From the NCBI RefSeq assembly GCF_010614725.1, contig NZ_JAAEHL010000004.1, forward strand, positions 124,001-188,000: 64,000 bases of DNA, given 5' to 3'. Below, piece by piece: positions 35,913-43,601 of the stretch. The notes below the pieces were generated by a model, which worked only from the letters and a program-made list of their open reading frames with translations, ran no database searches and was not told where the DNA came from. This DNA comes from Flavobacterium ajazii. Lineage in GTDB: Bacteria; Bacteroidota; Bacteroidia; Flavobacteriales; Flavobacteriaceae. The position numbers and the translations under genes were made by a program. Every line of letters starts with the position of its first letter. The stretch's first letter is position 1.

Positions 35913-36629
35913 TTATTCCTGCTGGTTTCTGCTGGCCACAGCAACTTTTACGGTCTGATAATTTTTATTGACTTTTGAAATTACTTTTTCCCTAAACGAA
36001 AGTTCTAATTCGCCATCGACCTGATTGAGTAAATCATTGGCATTGACTTTGATTTTTGACTTTGACTTAGCCGAATTTTCTGCGATAACTTTATTTTCTG
36101 CTGTTTCTAATAACTTATCGACATTTGAATTTTTAGCACTTTCGGTAATTACAGTTTGATTGTTGATTGATTGTTTTTCCTGATTGTTTTTGATGATGAC
36201 TGAAGACTCCGCTATTTGATTTGATTCATTTTGTATGATTTTATTTGAAATTTGATTACGTTTTTTTTGTTCTTTATCTAAACTTTCCTGAGAAGGATTT
36301 TCTGCGACAGCAATTTCTGTTGTTGTTGAATTTGTATTATTTAAAACTGGTCTTTCCACCGAATCTTTTTTAGTATTTTCTTCAATAACAACATCTTTTG
36401 GCTTTTCAACTGTATTTTTATTTTGATTAAAAAAGAAAGTTCCAGCCAACAAAAATCCAACAACACTCGCTGCGATATAAAGCCATTTGCTTTTTGACTT
36501 TTTCTCGGGCTTCTTCTCTTCTGCTACACTCAACATGGCGTCTAATCGATCCCAGGCTTTGCTGCTTGGTTCAATAGTGCGCTGATTTAGTTTTTCACGG
36601 AAATCCTTTTCAAAATTATTCGGTTCCAT
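35913..36629 (-). CDS. Putative anti-sigma factor, single-pass membrane protein
   Basis: 238 residues: cytoplasmic N-terminal ~48 residues (NFEKDFREKLNQRTIEPSS, WDRLDAML), one membrane helix at about 49-68, and a long Asn/Ser/Lys/Glu-rich periplasmic tail ending in a conserved-looking LLNQVDGELELSFREKVI block. The WDRLD motif is common in Bacteroidetes membrane proteins encoded after ECF sigma factors. It overlaps the sigma gene by 14 bases, so the two are co-translated. Role as anti-sigma is inferred from topology and position. Confidence 0.75.
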   Translation of the reverse strand: MEPNNFEKDFREKLNQRTIEPSSKAWDRLDAMLSVAEEKKPEKKSKSKWLYIAASVVGFLLAGTFFFNQNKNTVEKPKDVVIEENTKKDSVERPVLNNTNSTTTEIAVAENPSQESLDKEQKKRNQISNKIIQNESNQIAESSVIIKNNQEKQSINNQTVITESAKNSNVDKLLETAENKVIAENSAKSKSKIKVNANDLLNQVDGELELSFREKVISKVNKNYQTVKVAVASRNQQE

Positions 36630-37176
36630 TTTCTTGTTTTTTTAAAATAGTAATTTGTGTTTGCAGCATTTTCCTTGCGTGCGATAATTGCGATTTTGAT
36701 GTTCCTTCATTAATTCCTAACATCTTTGCAATTTCATTGTGCTTGTAACCTTCGATAGCATATAAATTGAAAACCATTTTGTATCCGTCGGGCAAAGCAT
36801 CAATTAAATACTGAATCTGTTCTACTGTAAACTGACTGTCGATTTCGTTGAAACTTTCTTCTGTGAAAAATTCATCCTCAGCAAATTTTACTTTTTTCTG
36901 AACTCTTAAATACGAAATACATTCATTAACCATAATCCGGCGGATCCAGCCTTCAAAACTTCCTTTGTGTTCAAAGTTTTTCAGATTCGTAAATACTTTC
37001 ATAAAAGCCGTTATCATTACATCTTCTGCCAATTGAATGTCTTTTATATATTGTCGACATACGCTTAACATCTTCGAAGAATATTTACCATAAATCTGTT
37101 GCTGCGCTTGTCGGTTATTTTCGACAGCCAACTTTATGATTTTGGTTTCTTCCTGATGTAACTGAATAATTTTCAT
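36616..37176 (-). CDS. ECF-type RNA polymerase sigma factor
   Basis: 186 residues with sigma region 2 (about 20-95: AQQQIYGKYSSKML, EDVMITAFMKVF, GSFEGWIRRIMVNECI) and region 4 (about 125-175: LPDGYKMVFNLYAIEGYKHNEIA, MLGINEGTSKSQLSHARKML). No region 1 or 3, so group IV (ECF). First gene of a three-gene operon with a membrane anti-sigma-like protein and an outer membrane protein. A well-formed ECF promoter lies 48 bases upstream, consistent with autoregulation. Confidence 0.95.
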   Translation of the reverse strand: MKIIQLHQEETKIIKLAVENNRQAQQQIYGKYSSKMLSVCRQYIKDIQLAEDVMITAFMKVFTNLKNFEHKGSFEGWIRRIMVNECISYLRVQKKVKFAEDEFFTEESFNEIDSQFTVEQIQYLIDALPDGYKMVFNLYAIEGYKHNEIAKMLGINEGTSKSQLSHARKMLQTQITILKKQENGTE

Positions 37177-37223
37177 TAATAAGCTTTTCGGTTTTTGGTT
37201 TTAGAAACAGACTTCTATTAGCA

Positions 37224-37251
37224 TAGACGCATAGAGTTTTAAAATGGTTGC
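37224..37251 (-). promoter_or_regulatory. ECF-type promoter (GCAACC-N16-CGTCTA)
   Basis: On the minus strand the -35 GCAACC (37251-37246) and -10 CGTCTA (37229-37224) are 16 bases apart, 48 bases before the sigma factor ATG. AAC at -35 and CGT at -10 are hallmarks of ECF promoters. No TAnnTTTG box fits, so the operon is probably self-activated. Confidence 0.6.
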
Positions 37252-37350
37252 ATGAGGGTGGAAAAATTTCAATAAAAAAATCAAAATTTAAATATTACTT
37301 TAGCATAGATAAACATCTCCAAACAAAACATTTAGAAACAATATTTTTTT

Positions 37351-38025
37351 ATGTTAAACAAATATAATTTTATCTTTTTTGTTTTTCTAAGCATAAATTT
37401 TGCTAATTCTCAAGTAAACCCAAATGAGGTTTTTATAAGAGGATATACAAGAAATGATGGTACAGTAGTCGCGCCACATTATAGAACAGCACCAAATAAT
37501 ACAAATACTGATAATTTTTCTACTATTCCCAATATTAATCCTCATACGTTAGAGCCCGGATATATATTACCCGATTCTAAATCAATTAATATCGAAACAC
37601 AAATATATATTCCAGAATACACAAATTATTATCCAGATCGAAATGAGGTAAAAACATATGGTTCTTATGAAATAGAAAGATTATTGGATAAAATATATAA
37701 TGAACAATATAATTATGGTTATCAAAAACATTCAAATGAAATAATTGACAATTACAAACAATCTCATTACAACTATGATATAAATTACAAGGAACTTGAT
37801 TCTATTTCGACAATAGATTCAAGTGTAGCTGTCGTTGATTCAAGTATATTAACTAATACATTAAATTACGAAAATCCGAAAGTTGAAGTGAATAATAATT
37901 CGAATGGAAATAAAACAAATGAAGTAGCTAATAATACTTCAAATAATGAAACTGATATGAATATTTTTACCCAAATCTTTCCATTCTTTTTTATTATATT
38001 AATTCTAAGAAAAATATTTAGATAA
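37351..38025 (+). CDS. Secreted or membrane-anchored Asn-rich protein of unknown function
   Basis: 224 residues, no clear family. Signal peptide 1-20 ending NFANSQ. Just after it is a block VFIRGYTRNDGTVVAPHYRTAPNN resembling the repeated 'GY..DGT.V.PHYRT.PN' block seen in many bacterial exported proteins. The middle is Tyr/Asn-rich (NYYPDRNEV, NYKQSHYNYD), the end is a low-complexity Asn/Thr stretch and a C-terminal hydrophobic segment (about 204-221) followed by RKIFR, which would anchor it in the membrane. Very AT-rich. Gene is likely real because of signal peptide, block and membrane segment. Confidence 0.6.
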   Translation: MLNKYNFIFFVFLSINFANSQVNPNEVFIRGYTRNDGTVVAPHYRTAPNNTNTDNFSTIPNINPHTLEPGYILPDSKSINIETQIYIPEYTNYYPDRNEVKTYGSYEIERLLDKIYNEQYNYGYQKHSNEIIDNYKQSHYNYDINYKELDSISTIDSSVAVVDSSILTNTLNYENPKVEVNNNSNGNKTNEVANNTSNNETDMNIFTQIFPFFFIILILRKIFR

Positions 38026-38027
38026 AA

Positions 38028-39005
38028 CTATTTCTTTCTTTCAATAACGTAATTCACCATCAAAATAAGTGCATCTTTGAACTCAGAATCGGGGTAATTT
38101 TCTAAAAGAGAAAGCGCTTCCTGCTGGAATTCGACCATTTTGTTTTCGGCGTAAGCCAAACCATTATTATTTTTTACAAAGGCAATAACTTCTTTTACGC
38201 GTTTTTTGTCTTTGTTGTGGTTTTTGATGGAGTTTATTAACCACTTTTTTTCTTGCGGAGTACAAGTATTTAAAACATGAATTAAAGGCAAAGTCATTTT
38301 TTGCTCTTTAATATCGATTCCGGTTGGTTTACCGATGGCTTCTTCGCTGTAATCAAATAAATCATCTTTGATTTGAAATGCCATTCCGATTAATTCACCA
38401 AACTTGCGCATGTTTTCTACCTGAATCTCATCTTCGATTACGGCTTTCGCCCCAAGCGCACAACAAGCAGCAATAAGCGTTGCAGTTTTCTTTCGGATGA
38501 TTTCGTAGTAAACATCTTCGGTAATATCAAGTCGGCGGGCTTTTTCGATCTGAAGTAATTCCCCTTCGCTCATTTCGCGAACGGCTACAGAAATGATTCG
38601 GAGTAAATCAAAATCACCATTATCGATAGAAAGCAGTAATCCTTTTGAAAGTAAATAATCCCCAACCAGAACAGCTATTTTATTTTTCCATAATGCATTT
38701 ATGGAGAAAAATCCTCGGCGGCGATTACTGTCGTCAACCACGTCGTCATGAACTAAAGTTGCCGTATGAATCAGCTCAATTACCGAAGCACCACGATAGG
38801 TTCTTTCGTTTACAATACCCCCTGAAACCATTTTTGCAGTCAGAAAAACAAACATCGGACGCATTTGTTTTCCTTTTCGGTTTACAATATAATAGGTAAT
38901 CCTATTAAGCAACGCAACCTTTGAAGTCATTGATTCATGGAACTTTTTTTCGAAAAGTTCCATTTCGTTAAAAATGGGCTGTTTTATTTGAGAAGTAATA
39001 TTCAT
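38028..39005 (-). CDS. Polyprenyl diphosphate synthase
   Basis: 325-residue trans-isoprenyl diphosphate synthase, cytoplasmic. First aspartate motif LVHDDVVDDSNRRRG (Asp at 87, 88 and 91), second FQIKDDLFDYSE (about 218-222), plus RKGKQMRP and GEL near 153. Long-chain types make the side chain of menaquinone; chain length cannot be read reliably from sequence alone. The ATG at 39005 is directly preceded by a -7 box (39014-39021), so the mRNA would have almost no leader. Its stop is 3 bases from the stop of the convergent gene at 38025. Confidence 0.93.
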   Translation of the reverse strand: MNITSQIKQPIFNEMELFEKKFHESMTSKVALLNRITYYIVNRKGKQMRPMFVFLTAKMVSGGIVNERTYRGASVIELIHTATLVHDDVVDDSNRRRGFFSINALWKNKIAVLVGDYLLSKGLLLSIDNGDFDLLRIISVAVREMSEGELLQIEKARRLDITEDVYYEIIRKKTATLIAACCALGAKAVIEDEIQVENMRKFGELIGMAFQIKDDLFDYSEEAIGKPTGIDIKEQKMTLPLIHVLNTCTPQEKKWLINSIKNHNKDKKRVKEVIAFVKNNNGLAYAENKMVEFQQEALSLLENYPDSEFKDALILMVNYVIERKK

Positions 39006-39013
39006 TTCGTTTT

Positions 39014-39021
39014 CAAATATA
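39014..39021 (-). promoter_or_regulatory. -7 box (TATATTTG) close to the start codon
   Basis: Exact TAnnTTTG match on the minus strand, ending 8 bases before the ATG at 39005; predicts an mRNA leader of only a few bases. Confidence 0.5.
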
Positions 39022-39159
39022 CTATTTTAAATAAAAAAACGTTGTTTATTTTGGGTTAGTATATTAATATTTTATGTACTAATTCAAAAACATACCAAAA
39101 AAAATCTAATACCTAATTTGAATTCATTAGTTAAAAAAGTAAAATTTAAATTATTTATT

Positions 39160-40020
39160 ATGAAAACAAAATTTTTATTAATTGGAACATGTATCATTTT
39201 GGCTTTTTTTGTGAGCTGCAGCTCTGATGAAAAAACAAATGACGGAACAACTAAAGCAATTTCTAACGACGAAATTATTACCAATTCTAAAATCGATGCC
39301 TCAATCGAAGACGTTACCAATATTGCTGATGATCAATTTACCGCACAACAAAACATCAATAACAAACCAGACGGAACTATTAAAAACTACCTGCCAAGCT
39401 GCGCGACTATCACAACAGTCTTAACCAATAATACGTGGACCAAAACAGTTGATTTTGGCGTTGAAGGCTGTACGCTTGAAAACGGGAATACTGTAAAAGG
39501 GAAAATGGTTATTTCATTTTCTAATGATTTTTCGGCTTCAACACAAACTATCAGTTACACCTTTGAAGGGTTTTATCATAATGGTAAAAAGCTTCAGGGA
39601 AGTAAAAGCATTGTCCGCACTAAAAAAGCTACTGCACTGCAATCTGAAGTACATCCGGTTTTAACCGCATCAATTGATCTGACTATTACTTTTGATGACG
39701 GAGGCGTTTATAGCCGAAAAGGTACTTTGATCAAAGAAACTATTGCAGGTTATGACACCTGGTACAATTGGGAAGACAACGTGAATGTAGTTACAGGAAG
39801 CGGAACAACGACTTTCCCAAATGGCGATACTTTTTCTGCAGAAATAACAACTCCTCTGGAATTTTATGCTAGCTGCAGAAAACCTTTTGCTTTAAAAGGA
39901 ATTCTGTCTATAACAAAAAACGGTGCAAATGCAATTGTTGATTACGGAAACGGAGATTGTAACACTCTTGTAAACGTAACAAAAGATGGAGTTACAACTG
40001 AAATAGATTTGAAAAAATAA
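39160..40020 (+). CDS. Lipoprotein of unknown function, 286 aa
   Basis: From the ATG at 39160 the protein starts MKTKFLLIG with lipobox FVSC at Cys20; an earlier in-frame TTG at 39118 would add a non-signal extension and is rejected. After a Ser/Asp/Thr-rich linker there is a region of repeated beta-strands (WTKTVDFGVEGC, GNTVKGKMVISFSND, ISYTFEGFYHNGKKLQGSKS, RKGTLIKE, GDTFSAEIT, FALKGILSITKNG). Cys residues pair plausibly within this beta part. Lipid-anchored, envelope. No named family. Terminator at 40041. Confidence 0.75.
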   Translation: MKTKFLLIGTCIILAFFVSCSSDEKTNDGTTKAISNDEIITNSKIDASIEDVTNIADDQFTAQQNINNKPDGTIKNYLPSCATITTVLTNNTWTKTVDFGVEGCTLENGNTVKGKMVISFSNDFSASTQTISYTFEGFYHNGKKLQGSKSIVRTKKATALQSEVHPVLTASIDLTITFDDGGVYSRKGTLIKETIAGYDTWYNWEDNVNVVTGSGTTTFPNGDTFSAEITTPLEFYASCRKPFALKGILSITKNGANAIVDYGNGDCNTLVNVTKDGVTTEIDLKK

Positions 40021-40040
40021 CCTTTTTTGCCCAAAAAGAA

Positions 40041-40086
40041 AAGCATTAAAAACAAGTACAAATCTTGTTCTTAATGCTTTTTTTAT
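40041..40086. terminator. Bidirectional terminator between lipoprotein and rlmN
   Basis: AAGCATTAAAAACAAG / CTTGTTCTTAATGCTT near-perfect stem followed by TTTTTTATT on the plus strand. Confidence 0.85.
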
Positions 40087-40101
40087 TTTTTAGATAAATG
40101 A

Positions 40102-41145
40102 TTAAGCTTCTTTATTGGCCAATTGTCCACAGGCTGCATCAATATCTTTTCCGCGGCTGCGACGCACTTTTACCACTACTCCAATATTTTCCAATGCTTT
40201 TATGTAAGCCATAATTGACTCTTCTGAAGCCTGCTGAAACTCACCATCATCAATCGGGTTGTATTCAATTAAATTTACTTTGCAGGGAACATATTTGCAA
40301 AATTTAACCAAAGCATCAACTGAGGCTTTATTATCGTTAATTCCTTTCCAGACAACATATTCGTACGAAACTTTACTTTTGGTTTTTCTATACCAATATT
40401 CTAAAGCTTCACGCAAATCTTTCAATGGGAAATTTTGACTAAAAGGCATTATTCGGGCACGGATTTCATCAATTGCAGAGTGTAAAGAAACCGCTAATTT
40501 GAATTTCACCTCATCGTCAGCCATTTTTTTGATCATTTTCGGAATTCCCGAAGTTGAAACCATAATACGTTTTGGCGACATTCCTAAACCTTCAGTAGAC
40601 GTAATCATATCAATAGCTTTAATGACATTGTTATAATTCATTAAAGGTTCTCCCATTCCCATAAAAACAATATTCGAAAGCGGATGATTGTGATACAGAC
40701 GGCTTTCTTTATCAATTGCCACAACCTGATCGTAAATTTCACCCGGCTCCAGATTTCGCATACGCTTTAATCTTGCTGTTGCGCAAAAATTGCAATCCAG
40801 ACTGCAGCCTACCTGACTTGAAACACAAGCTGTCGTTCTGGTTTCAGTAGGAATTAAAACCGATTCTACAACTAAACCATCATGCAGACGAACGGCATTT
40901 TTTACAGTTCCGTCACTGCTTCGCTGCATCGTATCAACCTTAATATGATTGATTACAAAGTTATTTTCAAGCATTGCCCTTGTAGGTTTCGCTACATTGG
41001 TCATATCATCAAAACTATGTGCTCCCTTGCTCCATAACCATTCATAAACCTGATTTCCACGGAAAGCTTTGTCGTTATTTGCGACAAAAAACTCTCGTAA
41101 CTGATCTTTTGATAAGGCTCTTATGTCTTTTTTCTCGATTTGCAT
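40102..41145 (-). CDS. rlmN: 23S rRNA and tRNA (adenine C2)-methyltransferase RlmN
   Basis: 347-residue radical SAM enzyme methylating A2503 of 23S rRNA and A37 of tRNAs. The [4Fe-4S] motif CSLDCNFC (Cys114, 118, 121) is present, as are the SAM-binding GMGEPLMNYNNV and IMVSTSGI blocks, and the resolving Cys in the C-terminal DAACGQL. Start MQIEKKDIRAL is the usual one. Monocistronic; the shared terminator at 40041 ends it. Confidence 0.97.
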   Translation of the reverse strand: MQIEKKDIRALSKDQLREFFVANNDKAFRGNQVYEWLWSKGAHSFDDMTNVAKPTRAMLENNFVINHIKVDTMQRSSDGTVKNAVRLHDGLVVESVLIPTETRTTACVSSQVGCSLDCNFCATARLKRMRNLEPGEIYDQVVAIDKESRLYHNHPLSNIVFMGMGEPLMNYNNVIKAIDMITSTEGLGMSPKRIMVSTSGIPKMIKKMADDEVKFKLAVSLHSAIDEIRARIMPFSQNFPLKDLREALEYWYRKTKSKVSYEYVVWKGINDNKASVDALVKFCKYVPCKVNLIEYNPIDDGEFQQASEESIMAYIKALENIGVVVKVRRSRGKDIDAACGQLANKEA

Positions 41146-41545
41146 GGTGCAAATTTAATCACTTTTGTTCTTTTTTAATGCTTTTCAGAATCAATCTTGC
41201 CGGGAAAGCCGAATTTTTAAAGTTATTTTAGGAAAATCTCAATTATTTCATCCTAATCAATCCTGATAAAAACATTCTCATATAGCAATTACCACAAAAT
41301 AATCAAAAAACTGACAATCAATACAGTATAAGCCAAAAATGTTTTATAAAAGATTATTTCATCAATACAAAGATTGCGCATACTCCTATTATAGCTCTTT
41401 AAAACAATTTTGACTATGATTTTTATCATTAAATCTACTATGTATTCACAATAAATTTGATACAAGAATTAAGGGGATGACAAACACTTTCGATTATAAA
41501 TCATCTATCCTTAAATTAAATGATTAACGAAATAAATCAATAAAA
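41146..41545. other. Intergenic region before the YceI gene
   Basis: 400 bases, AT-rich, divergent between rlmN and the YceI-like gene. It contains a possible small minus-strand frame at 41289-41381. No known RNA or repeat was recognised and no exact -7 box was found for the YceI gene. Confidence 0.35.
41289..41381 (-). CDS. Possible 30-residue membrane peptide
   Basis: ATG, 30 codons, TAA. Translation starts MRNLCIDEIIFYK and continues with a hydrophobic helix (TFLAYTVLIVSFLIILW). It looks like a small single-pass membrane protein, on the same strand as rlmN and upstream of it. No homologue known to me and no promoter seen; the chance of a random frame is considerable. Confidence 0.3.
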   Translation of the reverse strand: MRNLCIDEIIFYKTFLAYTVLIVSFLIILW

Positions 41546-42142
41546 ATGAAAACTCTCAAATCTATTTTTTTAACAGTTATCTGTTTAGGAATTACAATTT
41601 ACACCAATGCTCAAAAAAATTATACAGTAAATACGAAGTCTAAATTTGAAGTTGCAGGAACTTCTACAGTTCACGATTGGGTAATGAAATCTACAGATGG
41701 AACCGGCAATGCCAATTTAACTGTTAAGGATTCAAAACTAACCAACATAAACAGCCTTACAGTTGTATTACCGGCAGAAAGCCTTAAAAGCGGCAAATCA
41801 AGTATGGACGATGTTGCTTACGAAGCTTTGGATACAAAAACACACAAAAACATTAAATATGTTTTAAAATCTGCTGATAAAGTAAACGAAACAATCTGGA
41901 ATCTAACCGGAATCTATACTATTTCTGGCGTCAGTAAAGAATACAGAACACAGGTTAGTGTAACTACTGTTAACGGAAATTTTGTTTTGAAAGGCTCTAA
42001 CCAGATTACTTTTGCTGATTTTGGAATATCACCTCCAACAGCAGCACTTGGAGTGGTAAGAACCGGAAAAGATCTGACTATTCTTTTTAATATCACTTTA
42101 AATGATTACACTCAAAGTGAAAATGTTTTAGTTATTAAATAA
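41546..42142 (+). CDS. YceI-family periplasmic lipid-binding-like protein
   Basis: 198 residues. Signal peptide 1-22 (ends YTNAQ), then a YceI/lipocalin-like beta-barrel: KSKFEVAGTSTVHDW, SLTVVLPAESLKSGKSSMDD, the KTHKNIKYVLKS block, GIYTISGVSKEYR and ITFADFGISPPTAALGVVRTGKDL. Family members bind polyisoprenoids in the periplasm; E. coli YceI is induced by high pH. Ligand here unproven. It has a GAACGGAG-type hairpin downstream at 42182. Confidence 0.88.
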   Translation: MKTLKSIFLTVICLGITIYTNAQKNYTVNTKSKFEVAGTSTVHDWVMKSTDGTGNANLTVKDSKLTNINSLTVVLPAESLKSGKSSMDDVAYEALDTKTHKNIKYVLKSADKVNETIWNLTGIYTISGVSKEYRTQVSVTTVNGNFVLKGSNQITFADFGISPPTAALGVVRTGKDLTILFNITLNDYTQSENVLVIK

Positions 42143-42181
42143 CCCCTATCGAAATAAACATAATTTACTACTTTTAAAAAT

Positions 42182-42227
42182 GAACGGAGTCGAAGGCTTT
42201 TTATCCAAAAGAGCTTTGGCTCCGTTC
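42182..42227 (+). terminator. Hairpin after the YceI gene
   Basis: GAACGGAGTCGAAGGC / GCTTTGGCTCCGTTC arms, partly mismatched, around TTTTTATCCAAAAGA; weak T run afterwards. Terminator or small RNA structure. Confidence 0.45.
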
Positions 42228-42311
42228 TACTTTTCAGCTCTTTTGAATTACATCCAACTGATTAAAATATTTTTCTAAAAAAATTTTAGAAGCACACCTA
42301 AAAAACATTTT

Positions 42312-42327
42312 TTGGCACGGGAATTGT
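42312..42327 (+). promoter_or_regulatory. Near-consensus sigma-54 promoter (TTGGCACG-N4-TTGT)
   Basis: TTGGCACG, four bases, TTGT: invariant GG at -24 and G of GC at -12, only the last C replaced by T. It precedes the LEA-like lipoprotein gene at 42443 by about 115 bases. The spacer between YceI and this gene (about 300 bases) shows nothing else but the hairpin above. Confidence 0.45.
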
Positions 42328-42442
42328 CTAGCTCTCAAAAGGAAAATAATCTTACAAAGAGCGCTTAATTTTAAAATTTGTATTTTTATTTTTTCAGCTT
42401 TATAACCTTTATATTTTATCAATTTTAAAAAATTAATTAATC

Positions 42443-42775
42443 ATGAAAAAACAAATTTTAAGTTTAGCAGTTATCGCTTTGTTAGCATTCGGTGTTCAAT
42501 CTTGCGGAGATAAAAAAGAAACAAAGCCTGAAGAAGAATTAACGCTTGGAAACAAGGTAGACTCCCTGACAACGGATATTGAAGAAGTAAAAGACAGTGC
42601 AGTTAGCAAAACTGAAAATGCTGCTGAAGACGTTAAGGAAGCTACTAAAAAAGCCGCTGAAGATGTAAAAGACGCTACTAAAAAAGGAGCTGAAAAAGTA
42701 GAAGCTGCTGCTAAAGCTGCTAAAGACGGAACGGTACAAACTGCTAAAAACGTAAATGAAGCGTTGAAAAAATAA
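42443..42775 (+). CDS. Small lipoprotein with LEA/apolipoprotein-like amphipathic repeats
   Basis: 110 residues. Lipobox GVQSC with Cys21. The rest is almost all Ala/Lys/Glu/Asp in amphipathic-helix repeats (AAEDVKEATKKAAEDVKDATKKG, split at about 53-75; then AEKVEAAAKAAKDG), the composition of stress-related LEA and YtxH-like proteins. It should be an envelope lipoprotein coating or binding membranes or proteins under stress; inferred. Has a possible sigma-54 promoter and a good terminator at 42798. Confidence 0.75.
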   Translation: MKKQILSLAVIALLAFGVQSCGDKKETKPEEELTLGNKVDSLTTDIEEVKDSAVSKTENAAEDVKEATKKAAEDVKDATKKGAEKVEAAAKAAKDGTVQTAKNVNEALKK

Positions 42776-42797
42776 TTTCATCAGAATCAACTTAAAG

Positions 42798-42822
42798 CCA
42801 TCCCTGTACGGATGGTTTTTTT
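42798..42822 (+). terminator. Rho-independent terminator
   Basis: CCATCC / GGATGG stem, CTGTAC-type loop, then TTTTTTT. Confidence 0.85.
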
Positions 42823-42881
42823 ATGCCCAAAAGTGAGCTTATATTTTGTATTTTTACAGCCAAATCTGAATACACTACAAC

Positions 42882-43523
42882 ATGCATTTTATTTCACAAG
42901 AACTTGAAGATTATATCGAACAACATTCTGAAAATGAACCGGAATTGTTAGCAAAACTGAATAAAGAAACGTACCAGAAAATCCTTTTGCCAAGAATGTT
43001 AAGCGGGCATTTTCAGGGTCGTGTTTTAAGTATGCTGTCTAAATTAATCCGCCCTGTGAATATTTTGGAAATTGGAACTTACACTGGTTACGCTGCTTTG
43101 TGTTTGTGTGAAGGAATGCAGGAAAACGGACAGCTTCATACCATTGACATCAAAGAAGAGCTGGTTGATTTTCAGCGTAAGTATTTTGATGCATCTCCAT
43201 GGGGAGCACAAATTTTTCAGCATTTAGGTGAAGCAATCGATATTATTCCTACTCTGGATGTGAAGTTTGATTTCGTTTTTATTGATGCCGATAAAGAAAA
43301 CTACATTAATTACTGGGAAATGATTGTACCGAAAATGAATAAAGGCGGAATCATTTTGTCTGACAATGTTTTGTGGAGCGGAAAAATCCTGGAACCGGTA
43401 CACCCGAATGATGTGAGTACCAAAATACTTTTAGAATACAATTTACTTTTAAAAAATGATCCAAGAGTAGAGACGGTTTTATTGCCAATTCGCGATGGAT
43501 TGACGGTAAGCAGGGTTTTATAA
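42882..43523 (+). CDS. SAM-dependent O-methyltransferase
   Basis: 213 residues of the Methyltransf_3 (catechol/caffeoyl-CoA O-methyltransferase-like) family. Motif I LEIGTYTGYAALCL (about 63-76), acidic loop HTIDIKEEL, FVFIDADKENYINYW with the metal-binding Asp, and LSDNVLWSGK with the second metal ligand pair. Acts on a small aromatic or hydroxylated substrate in the cytoplasm; the substrate is unknown. Monocistronic; followed by a periodic repeat at 43527. Confidence 0.9.
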   Translation: MHFISQELEDYIEQHSENEPELLAKLNKETYQKILLPRMLSGHFQGRVLSMLSKLIRPVNILEIGTYTGYAALCLCEGMQENGQLHTIDIKEELVDFQRKYFDASPWGAQIFQHLGEAIDIIPTLDVKFDFVFIDADKENYINYWEMIVPKMNKGGIILSDNVLWSGKILEPVHPNDVSTKILLEYNLLLKNDPRVETVLLPIRDGLTVSRVL

Positions 43524-43526
43524 TTT

Positions 43527-43564
43527 TAAGCTACTAAGGCCCTGAGAAGCTAAGTTTCTAAGAT
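43527..43564. repeat. Periodic CTAAG repeat
   Basis: TAAGCTACTAAGGCCCTGAG followed by AAGCTAAGTTTCTAAGAT: CTAAG/CTGAG units 8-10 bases apart in the spacer before the PhyH gene. Similar to units at 16335 and 51856. Confidence 0.5.
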
Positions 43565-43601
43565 TTTTTTTCTAATAAAACTTGTAACTACAAAATTTAA
43601 G

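Noticed and set aside
42601..42760. Repetitive DNA inside the small lipoprotein as tandem repeat array
   Set aside because: The repetition is at the level of Ala/Lys/Glu codons of the amphipathic helices, in frame, not an independent DNA repeat.
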